Origin: Aegilops tauschii subsp. strangulata
Taxonomy: Eukaryota; Streptophyta; Magnoliopsida; Poales; Poaceae
NCBI RefSeq assembly: GCF_002575655.3
Contig: NC_053039.3
Coordinates: forward strand, 220,429,622-220,493,621
DNA length: 64,000 nucleotides
Direction: 5' to 3'
Of this stretch, positions 35,478 through 45,377 are shown piece by piece. Position 1 is the stretch's first letter; the number at the start of each line of letters is the position of its first letter. The translations under genes and the position numbers were made by a program. The notes beneath the pieces were generated by a model that was not told the origin of the DNA, did not search any database, and saw only the letters and a list, made by a program, of their open reading frames with translations.

Positions 35478-36204
35478 GTAGCTATCGTCGTCGCTCGAGC
35501 CATGCCATGAGGAGGCGCTGCTGCTATCGGAAGAATCGCGGACAAGGCCAAGGGCAAGTTCGCCATCGGTGGCCTCGCCGCCTCGACCGCCTCCCCTGGG
35601 GCAGCATTCCAGGCGCCGACCATCCTCGCCGAAGACCTTGAAGAAGAGCGTCGATGCCCCATCGTACTCGAAGTGGATGGCGTGGCCTCCCTCCGAGCGG
35701 CAGGCACGGGCGATCGCGCCCCGTCCTCAAGTCATGAAGACGTCGCCGGGGATGACGACCTCGACTTCTGCTTCTGAAGCCTGGCCGCAGCACCCGTCGT
35801 GCTGCAACCACAACTCGAGGGGCCCCCTTGGTGGTAGCTCCCTTGCGAGGGACCGCAGGAGCCGGATCCATGTGCGCGGGGGCATTGCCGCCCACACCAA
35901 AAAATCGCGGGCCGTGCCTTCGGCATGGGTCCGCGAGTGGGGTGGCCACGGCCACCACCTGTTCTCCTCCGCGACCCCGCTCCCCGCGGCGTCGGCCGCC
36001 GCTCCTATGTGCGGGACTCTATGCGCGGGCATGCACGGGGATCGGGAAGCCTGGTGGGGCCCTTTCATGCCAAGGCCACGTCGCCATGGGCTCCGTCACG
36101 GCGTCACGAGAGCAATCAGGCCTATTCTTCGGCGGTAGCAGCTCAGGTTCCACCTGAGGGGTTTTTCCCTTCTCCGCGGCGGAAAACCTTCTCAGTGGCG
36201 CCAT
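35478..36204 (-). pseudogene. Antisense ORF of element E with a B3-like domain
   Basis: It reads opposite to gag, between pol remnant and 3' LTR, a position known for Tat elements. The start is ATG 36204 (MAPLRRFSAAEKGK). A frameshift near 36020-36060 moves the reading to the frame with DFLVWAAMPPRTWIRLLRSL, LELWLQHDG and EVEVVIPGDVF. After an in-frame TGA (35727-35729) the frame continues G-R-G-A-I-A-R-A-C-R-S-E-G-G-H-A-I-H-F-E-Y-D-G and LFFKVFGEDGRRLECC, which has the layout of a plant B3 DNA-binding domain (W/GW..FA...L..GH...F.......V.VF). A Ser/Asp-rich tail follows. The CACTA element cut the ORF; its last 9 codons and stop are at 18086-18057. The function in retrotransposons is unknown. 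Confidence 0.65.
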
Positions 36205-36546
36205 AGACGCTTTGGCAAGACGGCGGAGAAAAGGGGAAGAAGGAAGAGCAAGCAGCGAGAAGACAAAGACGATCTGCGGGCTCCGCCCCCTCCCCCATTT
36301 ATAGCAGGAGGGATGCCAACTGCCGACCTCCCATGTTTCCAAGTAATGATGGTTTTTCCGCATGCAACAGGCAGTCGTCAAGTCGGGCGGTTGCCGAGGC
36401 TGCGTGGGGAAGTGGAGACGCCCACGTCCCGTCAAGCACCATGCATCAGCTCGGTCGGCAGGCAATTGGGGCCCGCGGCGCTTTGCTCTTGCCCTTTGGC
36501 TTCGCCTCGAAGCCAAGTCCGAGCGCGCCTTGGGCCCGGGGGCTAC
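36205..36546. other. Spacer of E between antisense ORF and 3' LTR
   Basis: It contains a minus-strand TATA-like box (CTATAAATGGGGG, near 36290-36305) about 90 bp upstream of the antisense ORF start, so the antisense ORF may have its own promoter. It ends with the purine-rich PPT. Confidence 0.5.
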
Positions 36547-36709
36547 TGTCGTTGTTCTGGGAACCAGGGTACCCAGACTTGCCTGCCTGTGGCCCATGGC
36601 GTGGCTCCGTTGACGGCCTGGTACGACCCATCTTCAGCACCGGCAAGACAAGACCCTCACGAGGGGCCAAGCCTCGCGAGGCGGACGACACCAAGACCTC
36701 CGGAGGGAG
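36547..36709 (+). repeat. 3' LTR of element E, first part
   Basis: It begins TGTCGTTGTTCTGGGAACCA right after the PPT. The rest of the LTR is at 54824-55541, beyond element B. Confidence 0.75.
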
Positions 36710-37106
36710 TGATACGTCTCCAACGTATCTATAATTTATGAAGTATTCATGCTGTTATATTATCATTCTTGGATGCTTTACAATCATTTTATAGCAACTT
36801 TACATCATTTTTTTGGGGACTAACCTATTGACCCAGTGCCCAGTGCTAGTTGCTGTTTTTTGCTTGTTTTCTACATCGCAGGAAATCAATATCAAACGGA
36901 GTCCAAACACCGTGAAACTTTCTATGGATTTTTTATGGACCAGAAGACATCCAGTGGGCCAGAGAAGCACTTGGGGGGTGCCCCGAGGGGGGCACAACCC
37001 ACCAGGGCGCGCCTCGGAGCCCAGGCGCGCCCAGGTGGGTTGTGCCCACCTCGGTGGCCTCCCGCACCCTCCTCTTTACCCTATAAATTCCCCAATATTC
37101 CAAAAA
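36710..37106 (+). repeat. 5' LTR of B, first part
   Basis: TGATACGTCTCCAACGTATC to the Tekay insertion point. The last five bases (AAAAA, 37102-37106) are the TSD of the Tekay element. It aligns to 53258-53652 of the 3' LTR with few differences. Confidence 0.93.
36990..37090 (+). promoter_or_regulatory. Inverted repeat and TATA box in LTR B
   Basis: Arms 36990-37013 and 37024-37047 (24 bases, one mismatch, loop 10) lie just upstream of CCCTATAAATTCC (37079-37091). The 3' LTR copy (about 53538-53597) has three or four mismatches. Confidence 0.75.
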
Positions 37107-39963
37107 TGTAACATCCCAAATTTTCAATTTGGAATGTTATACATTAGGTCATCTTTGCATATCATATTTTATTGCATTTTGCCTTGATCCTAGAAATTCT
37201 ACGCAACTCAAGGACCCACGGAGAGAGTTGGGGATTTCGTTATTTGCATATTTGAGTTTTCTCAAACTTTGAAAGGACGATCATTTGGTTTTGATTATTT
37301 TTCCTTCCTAATATTCCTAAAATAAAAATATATGAGAGGAGATAAAACGACTTCTCCAAAATAAATGAAATATTAGAGGAAAATATTAAAATCAAATAAT
37401 TATTTTATTTGGATTTTATTGCAATTTTATTTGAATTAGAAAAATGCACGTTTTCAAAATTGCATTTTAGGGCCAAGGAAATGTTCATCTTGTTCTAAAT
37501 ATTTCATTTAGACGGCGAAAATTTGTTTTGGCATTTTTAGATTTTTATTTTATTTTCTAGGATTTAATTAAGTTTCGATGAAATTATTTAAAAAAAATCC
37601 GTTCGGACCGACCGGGCCGAATGCCCGACCGGCCCAGCCGCTCGCCGCCTCGCTCACACTCGCCGTGGCCGAGCCGGACTCCGCCGGAGTCCGGGAGTCC
37701 GCCGCCCCCCGGTTCCCCCTCCCCCAAGCCAACCCCGCCCCTCCCCCTTTAAATACCGCCCCAACTCGCCGCCACCACCCCGTCCCGCCTGCCGCCTGCA
37801 GCCCGCAGCAGCCGCCGCCGCCGCCGCCGCTGCTTGTCGCGCCGCCGCCGTAGCCCGCCGTCGCCGCCTAGCGCTGCCACCCTCCGCCGCTGACGCCACC
37901 CAGCCCCGCCGGAGCCCCGAGCCCCGCCGGATCCGACGAGATAGCCGCCGCCGCCGCCGGTTTTCCAGAGAAAACCGATCCGGTTTTTTTAGAAAACCCT
38001 AGTTCATTTTTTTAGAATAGATCGGTTTTAGTTTTTTTCGGTTTATTTATTTAGCGGACGTTCGTCCGTACGTTCATTTTAACGAACGGTATTCACCGTT
38101 TAGCCGCAGACAGCGAACGTTCGTTCGTTAGCCTGTTCGTCAGTTTTTTCTTTTTCTCGGATTTTCCGCGATTATTTTCGATCGCGATTTCTGATCCGAT
38201 TTTCGTTCTAGTATAACTTTTCGCTCGTTTATCGGAATCAGGCGATTCAAACGCCTAGAGTTTTGTCTCGAAACCCTCTTTCTGTTTAACCAACTTAAAC
38301 AAGTTTTTGCTGCTGTAAAATTTGACTTAAGTCCAGATTAGTAAACGAAGCTTGTTTCTTTCGCCGTTTGAGTTTTATTGCTTCGTTTGATTTGATTCTT
38401 TTTGCAAACCGGAGTTCTTAAGTTGAACTTTCTGGTTAGATCTCTTATTTGAGTTTTACCCGTGCCTTTGCTTGATTGCTTATTGTATGCTTGTTTGTTT
38501 GCGATAGAGTACCCGGAGTGTGAAGCGTGCTACTACGAGTCTCTAGGTTTCGCGGATCATCAGCAAGGCAAGTAACACTTTGATCATACTTCTTTACTAC
38601 CCAGTTTTATTGCATTAGATCATTCCTCAAACAATTGCATGGTTAGGATCTGATTTAAATTGTGGGTTTTGGGAAGTAGATGAGGTAGTACCTATTCACC
38701 TGTTATTATCAAACCCTGGGAGTTACCTCTACGTTGCTTATATTGCTATGCTATGCTCATAGACATGGATTGGGTTGAGTGTATCCATGACAGATATGAG
38801 ATTGATAATTAATGGTTCAACTTAAGGAGGCAACTCTAATACACATCTGGGTGGATTGAGGCACCTGGGGAATTCCAGTGATTGCCTGTATTTTTGGAAA
38901 TCGCGGGGTACCGTGTGATTCTCCTATGGACTGCCACCCAGGCTCAAAGGGATCATAAGATTATTCATGCTAGAAACTTCCGTGTGCAGCCACAAGCTAT
39001 TATGGGCTCTAGCATAGTTGATTAAGTTGTGTGAACTCTTACAGTGGTAGACTAGCAGATGTAGGGGATGTAGGTGTACCGGTCTACCCATCGTAAGGTG
39101 CTAACGCTTCTGAAAGACTGTGTCTCGGTCATCCATTTCTCAAACACCATGTAGTGCAAGAAATCCAACGGAGGAGATCGAATCTTGTGGGGAAAAGTGC
39201 ACAAACCTCTGCAGAGTGTACAAACTAATCATGGTTAGCCGTGTCCCCGGTTATGGACATCTTGAGTATCTGGTTCTTGGATTATCATGTGGATCTCATC
39301 ACTCTTAACTATAAAATTTGATTGGGTTATTGATTACTTTTTAATTGGGATTGAGATGGGGTTTACCTTCTTAATTTTTATCAACCACCATGATAGTTAA
39401 ATAAAACTTATTCCTTTGCAGTAGGCAAAAATTGGCTTGTCGCAAAACATATTAACCCTACAGCCTCCACCAGCCATATATGCATGTAGTGATAGCATTA
39501 TTCTGTTCATTACTCTCTTGTGTTACATTTCCAGCATATTCCATGTGCTGATCCGTTTTCGGGCTGCAACATATCATGTTGCAGACTTTTCAGATGACGA
39601 GTAAGGAGCCTTAGGTCGTGGTCTTTCACTCAATGATGCCGTTGGAGTTGATGGACTCACTTTATCTTCCAAGCCTTCCGCTGTTATCGTATTAGATGGC
39701 CTTAAGCCATATTTATTGTAATAAGTTCTCTTTTGAGACATTCGATGTAATAAGTGTGTGATTGCTACTCTGTTATAAATCGTTCAAGTACTATGTGTGT
39801 CAGCATTACTGATGTAATAAGTTCTCTTTTGAGACATTCGATGTAATAAGTGTGTGATTGCTACTCTGTTATAAATCCTTCAAGTACTGTGTGTGTCAGC
39901 ATTACCGATCCAGGGATGACACTTATGCACAGAGATCAGACTGTTTGAGGTCTGATCGCTACA
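37107..39963 (+). repeat. 5' LTR of the Tekay element (2857 bp)
   Basis: It has a TATA-like TTTAAATA at about 37749 after a CpG-rich block, and Pro/Ala-coding CCG runs at 37800-37880. It is 141 bp longer than the 3' LTR, mainly because of a 96-bp tandem duplication (39717-39812 and 39813 onward; GTAATAAGTTCTCTTTTGAG), single in the 3' LTR. A 62-codon ORF seen in both LTRs (39120, 47346) is not gene-like. Confidence 0.93.
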
Positions 39964-39967
39964 AAGA

Positions 39968-39979
39968 TGGTATCAGAGC
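39968..39979 (+). other. Primer binding site, initiator Met tRNA
   Basis: TGGTATCAGAGC is the standard plant PBS complementary to the initiator Met tRNA. It lies four bases after the LTR. Confidence 0.95.
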
Positions 39980-40072
39980 ACACGCTGACTGTAGGACACG
40001 ACCACTAAGCTAAATCCCTAGATCACTACTCTCTTCTCATTTCTAACTGCTCTCCATTTTCTACTCTTTAGG

Positions 40073-40810
40073 ATGGCGGATGCAAGGATCAAGTTCATGC
40101 AACCGGATGAAGACACCCCTTTTGGAGGCCACTTGAAGGAAGCCACTAGGTGCCTGAACATTGGAATACCAAGCATCATCGGGACCTACAACGCCACTTT
40201 ACCAGAAGAGGAGCGCTGGAAGATTCAAGTTCAAGTCCCAGGAAGGACGTTCACGTCAGTCACTGAGCCCATAGAGTTTTCCTTCGATGCACCAACCTGG
40301 AGTCTACGAAAGAGTATGGCAGCTCACATTACCATGGGACGCATTGGAGAAGTTTACCACAATGATCTCAAGGACACTATCTACCAGATTTGTGGGCGCC
40401 GAGATGAGCAATGGGAGATGATCAGCACCAGGAAGGATAGATCGATTGCCTCTTTCATCCAGGAGCTAAACCAGCACATTCGACGCGAGGAGAACCAGAT
40501 GTGCGCAGGCATGACAGATTTGAAGAAGGCAATGACAAGGATCACGGAACTGGAGGAAGAACTCAAGGCTACACGCGAAGATTATATGGAGGAAATCGTC
40601 ATACTAGTGGAGAAGAATGACGACCTGACCAGGAAATTAGGAGTTTTCATGGGAGACCCTGCGCCAGGAGGAGAAGACGACAGTTCCACTTGCCCGGAGA
40701 ACTACATCATCATCGACGACACTGACTCGGATCCCGACGATAGCGATGATGATTATGTTGATGATGCTGGAGCAGATATCATGGAGTCTTCGACCGAGCA
40801 ATTTTTCTAG
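40073..40810 (+). CDS. Extra ORF upstream of gag (orf0-type) in the Tekay element
   Basis: An intact 245-codon ORF starting MADARIKFMQPDEDTPFGG. It has a globular N-terminal part (W-S-L-R-K-S-M-A-A-H-I-T-M-G-R-I-G), the segment RRDEQWEMISTRKDRSIASF, a coiled coil at about residues 150-200 (ITELEEELKATRED), and a very acidic C-terminus (DDTDSDPDDSDDDYVDDAG). It is separated from gag by 200 bp of non-coding sequence and lies just after the PBS. Related rice elements (RIRE3, RIRE8) are known to have an orf0 here; function unknown. It is the only intact ORF in an element whose Gag-Pol is broken, but a young element would show that by chance. Confidence 0.7.
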   Translation: MADARIKFMQPDEDTPFGGHLKEATRCLNIGIPSIIGTYNATLPEEERWKIQVQVPGRTFTSVTEPIEFSFDAPTWSLRKSMAAHITMGRIGEVYHNDLKDTIYQICGRRDEQWEMISTRKDRSIASFIQELNQHIRREENQMCAGMTDLKKAMTRITELEEELKATREDYMEEIVILVEKNDDLTRKLGVFMGDPAPGGEDDSSTCPENYIIIDDTDSDPDDSDDDYVDDAGADIMESSTEQFF

Positions 40811-41012
40811 TAGACCACCAAATCAGTAGTAGTATTCCACCATGTATATAGTATAGTCCAAGCACTTTTGTAACGATAGTTCTAGACCGATTGTATGCCC
40901 TTTGTTTGAATGATTGAGTGATATGTTTGTGTTTTTCTCATGTGCATATGGGTAGTGTTTTCCCCCTAGACCTCATTCTATTATATTTTCTCATCTTTTC
41001 TAAACCCAGCAG

Positions 41013-44000
41013 ATGCCTCTGAGACGCGACAATGGATTTGCTTTCCCACCGGAGCTCACTCAGTTGATCCAGCAGCAGAATGCTTTGATGCAGATACTAG
41101 TCCAGAATCAAAACCAGGGGAACAACAACAACAACCCACCACCACCACCAGTTGATCACTTAGCCCGTTTTCTTAGGCTGAATCCGCCGGTGTTCTCCAG
41201 TAGCACCGAGCCGACTGTTGCAGATGATTGGCTCCGCAAGATTGAGAGGGAGTTGACTACTGCAGGATGCACAGATGCGGAGAGAGTGCGTTTTGCCGCA
41301 CATCAGCTTGATGGACCCGCAACATCATGGTGGGAGAATTTCATAGTCACTTACCCCATTGACAGTGTGACATGGGACCAGTTCCAGCAGGCTTTTCGCA
41401 CTGCCCATGTTTCGCAACTTACGCCAAGGAGGGCGCACTGTTGGCCAATATGTGGATGAGTTTAGTAAGTTAGCACGTTATGCCCCAGACGGCGTTGCTA
41501 CAGATGTAGCTAAAAAGGAGAAGTTTTTGGAAGGACTAAATGATGAGCTGAGCATGCAGTTGATGGTGGCAAATTTCAATAACTATTAGGAGTTGGTGGA
41601 TAGAGCTCTCATACTTGAAGGGAAGCAGTAGCAGATTGACAGCCGCAAAAGGAAGTATGGACAAGGGAAGTACAATTCTGGAGCCCAGCAGAGACCCCGT
41701 TACACCCCGAACTCAGGAGGACTTGTTCATAACCATGGAGGCCACACTCATAATGGAGGAAGTTCGCACAATCATAGTGGCCCCGAGAATGGTAATGGTA
41801 ATGGAGGAAGTAGCGGACAGAACCGTTCCAACCCGGCAACACCCGCCAAGAAGGATCTAAGCCACGTTACTTGCTACAAGTGCCAGAAGACCGGACATTA
41901 CGCCAATGAGTGTCCTGAAGCTAAGAATGGAAATGGCAATGGAAGCTCTGGGAAGAAGCCCAACCCTTTCAACAGGGGACAAGTGAACCACGTTAACGTG
42001 GAGGAGGTTGAAGCTCAGCCAGATGCAGTAATAGGTAAGTTTCTGGTTAAGTCATTTACTGCAGTCGTACTTTTTGATACTGGTGCATCGCATTCATACA
42101 TATCAAGGGGATTTGTGGATAAGTATAAGTTGCCCACTAGAGTTCTTAAGACACCCATGCTAGTAACCTCACCCGGAGCAGAGTATATGGCAAGCCATGG
42201 ATGTTTTCAGATGCCATTGACCATAGGTAGGCATGTTTTTCCCTCAGATCTGATAATATTGGAGTCGCAAGGTTTGGATGTGATACTGGGTATGGATTGG
42301 CTATCGATGTATGGAGGGAACATTGATTGCGCCAGTAAGACGATTTTGCTCACCACCCCGGAAGGAAGAAGGATCAAGTATGTATCCCGGCATGTTCCGA
42401 ATAGGACTCAGGTAAATTCCTTATCAGGAGTTGTACAGGAGGAAGTACCAGTGGTGAAGGATTTTCCAGATGTATTTCCAGAAGAGTTGCCAGGCATGCC
42501 ACCGGATAGAGACATTGAGTTTTTGATTGAGCTTTTGTCAGGCACAGGGCCAATATCTAAGAGACCGTACAGAATGCCCGCAAAGGATTTGGAGGAAATT
42601 AAGAAGCAGATTAAGGAGTTACTGGATAAAGGTTATATACACCCAAGTTCGTCACCTTGGGGATCACCAGTACTTCTAGTGGAGAAGAAGGATGGATCGT
42701 TAAGGATGGTTGTTGATTATCGGGGATTGAATGAGGTGACGATCAAGAAAAAGTACCCACTACCGATGATCAATGATTTGTTTGACCAGCTGCAAGGAGC
42801 TAAGGTGTTTTCCAAGATCGATTTGCGATCAGGGTATCACCAGCTGAAGATTCGAGAGCAGGATATACCTAAGACAACTTTTACCACAAGATATGGGTTG
42901 TATGAGTATACTGTTATGTCATTTGGCCTGACTAACGCACCTGCCTATTTTATGAACATGATGAACAAGGTGTTTATGGAGTTTTTGGATAAGTTCGTCG
43001 TGGTGTTCATTGATGATATTCTGGTCTACTCGAAGAACGAAGAGGAACATAAAGAACATTTGCGTTTGGTACTTGGTAAGCTCAGAGAACATCAGTTATA
43101 CGCCAAGTTCAGCAAGTGCGAGTTTTGGCTGAAGGAAGTTGGATTTCTTGGACATGTTAAATCCGGAGAAGGAATAACAGTAGACCCCACCAAGGTTGTC
43201 ACTGTGACAAATTGGGAGTCACCCACGTCTGTTGGAGAGATTCAGAGTTTTCTTGGACTCGCAGGATATTACCGGAGGTTCATTGAGAATTTCTCAAAGA
43301 TTGCAAAACCTATGACGGAGTTGTTGAAGAAGGACACCAAGTTCAAATGGACTGAGGAATGTGAGGCCAGTTTTCAGGAGTTGAAGAGACGCTTGGTTAC
43401 ATCGCCAGTGTTGATTCTGCCAGATCAACGCAAGGATTATGAAGTATACTGCGATGCTTCACGTCGAGGACTTGGAGCCATACTTATGCAGGAGGGAAGA
43501 GTTGTTTCATATGCCTCACGACAGCTTAAACCCCATGAGTTAAACTATGCTACGCATGATTTGGAGTTAGCAGCCGTAGTGCATGCATTGAAGACATGGA
43601 GACATTTTCTCATCGGAAACCATTGTGAGGTATACACGGATCACAAGAGTTTGAAGTATATCTTCACGCAGAAGGAGCTGAATCTCAGGGAGAGGAGATG
43701 GTTAGAGCTCATTAAGGATTATGATATGAGATTGCATTATCATCTAGGAAAGGCTAACGTAGCCGCAAGAGTCATGTAAATACCCTCATGACCGGAGAGT
43801 TACCCAAGGAGTTAGCAGAAGACCTTCGCGAGCTATGTTTGGAGATAGTTCCAAGAGGTTATGTAGCAGCTTTGGAGATTCAGTCTACTTTGATGGATAG
43901 GATCAGAGAAGCTCAGAAGACGGACAAGGAGATAGCCGAGATAAAGGAAAGGATGAGCAAAGGAAAGGCTAAAGGATTTCGTGAGGATGAGCGTGATACC

Positions 44001-45365
44001 TTATGGTTTGAGGACCGCGTATATGTGCCCAATGATCTGGAGATCAGGAAGTTGATTCTGCAAGAGGCCCACGATTCGCCATATTCGATTCACCCAGGAA
44101 ATACCAAGATGTATCTGGATTTGAAGGATAGTTTCTGGTGGACCGGAATGAAGAAGGATATTGCAGAGTATGTAGAAGTTTGTGATGTATGTCAGAGAGT
44201 GAAGGCAGAACATCAGAAGCCAGCCGGATTGCTACAACCCTTGCCGATACCCGAATGGAAGTGGGATAAACTAGGCATGGATTTTATCATGGGATTACCC
44301 AGGACTCGTTCAAGCTATGACTCGATATGGGTTGTAGTCGATCGTTTGACAAAAGTAGCTCATTTCATCCCAGTGAAGACCACTTACACCAGTGCTAAGT
44401 TGGCAAAGATATACATGACCAGGATCGTATGTCTGCATGGAGTTCCGAGGACCATTGTATCAGATAGAGGAACACAGTTTACTTCAAAGTTTTGGAATCA
44501 GTTGCACGAAACTTTGGGAACCTGACTAGAGTTCAGTATCGCTTTTCACCCGCAGACAGATGGACCGACTGAGAGAGTAAATCAGATTCTGGAGGACATG
44601 TTGAGAGCGTGTGCGCTAGACTATGGATCTAGTTGGGACGATAATTTGCCTTATGCAGAGTTCTCTTATAACAATAGTTATCAAGCCAGTTTGAAGATGG
44701 CCCCTTTCGAAGCCCTGTACGGAAGGAGGAGCAGAACACCGTTGTTGTGGGACGAAGTTGGAGACCGACAGTTGTTTGGACCAGATTTGATTAAAGAGTC
44801 TGAAGAGAAGGTTAAGCTAATTCGCGATAGACTCAAGGTAGCCCAGTCCAGGCAGAAGAGTTATGCGGATTCTAAACGCAAGGAGACAGTTTATGAAGTT
44901 GGAGACAGAGTGTATCTTCGTGTATCCCCACTCCGAGGAGTGAAGCGCTTTGGAGTTAAGGGAAAGTTAGCGCCACGATTTGTGGGACCATACAGAGTTT
45001 TGGAACGTATGGGAGAAGTTGCTTACAAGTTGGAATTGCCCAAAGGATTCTCTGGAGTTCACGATGTGTTCCACGTTTCTCAGTTGAAGAAGTGCCACGC
45101 GGAGATGGCTGATATTCCTCTGAGAGATACAGTGCCGCTAGAAGCGATACAATTGGATAGCGATTTGACATATGAGGAGAAACCAGTCAAGATACTCGAG
45201 TTTGCCAGCCGAGTTACGCGCAACAAGGTTATGAAGTTTCGCAAGGTTCAGTGGAGTCACCATACCGAAGATGAAGCCACTTGGGAACGAGAGGAAGACC
45301 TACGGAAGGATCACTCTCACCTATTTTCTAGCCAACCCGAATCTCGAGGGCGAGATTCATCTTAA
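41013..45365 (+). pseudogene. Tekay Gag-Pol polyprotein, broken
   Basis: Order: Gag (start MPLRRDNGFAFPPELTQLIQ; W-E-N-F near residue 110), zinc knuckle [14 protein letters not shown] (about 41873-41914), protease [16 protein letters not shown] with [13 protein letters not shown] and [10 protein letters not shown], RNase H ([16 protein letters not shown]), integrase (zinc finger then MDFIMGLPRTRSSYDSIWVV, HPQTDG), and a chromodomain (from E-P-V-K-I-L to W-E-R-E-E-D-L). Damage: a deletion at about 41415 that shifts the frame in Gag; TAG at 41587 and 41629, both in Gln (CAG) positions; a deletion at about 43763 that removes most of the family's DALSRK motif and shifts frame; TGA at 44523. The four catalytic blocks of RT and the D of protease are kept. 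Confidence 0.93.
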
Positions 45366-45377
45366 GGGGGATAGGTT
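45363..45377 (+). other. Polypurine tract of the Tekay element
   Basis: TAAGGGGGATAGGTT runs from the Gag-Pol stop to the 3' LTR and would prime plus-strand DNA synthesis. Confidence 0.85.

Larger units (their letters stand above)
35475..36709 (+). mobile_element. Element E, fourth segment (antisense ORF, PPT, start of 3' LTR)
   Basis: It resumes with the CACTA TSD and ends with B's TSD (GGGAG, 36705-36709). It holds the main part of the antisense ORF, a spacer, the PPT (TTGGGCCCGGGGGCTAC, ending 36546) and the first 163 bp of the 3' LTR. Confidence 0.8.

Noticed and set aside
35524..35958. 144-codon minus-strand ORF rich in Arg/Pro at the antisense B3 locus
   Set aside because: It is the wrong frame; the neighbouring frame gives the B3-like residues once a single TGA is read through.
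39120..39308. 62-codon ORF present in both Tekay LTRs (also 47346-47534)
   Set aside because: Its conservation just follows LTR identity; no domain, and it lies in the LTR leader.
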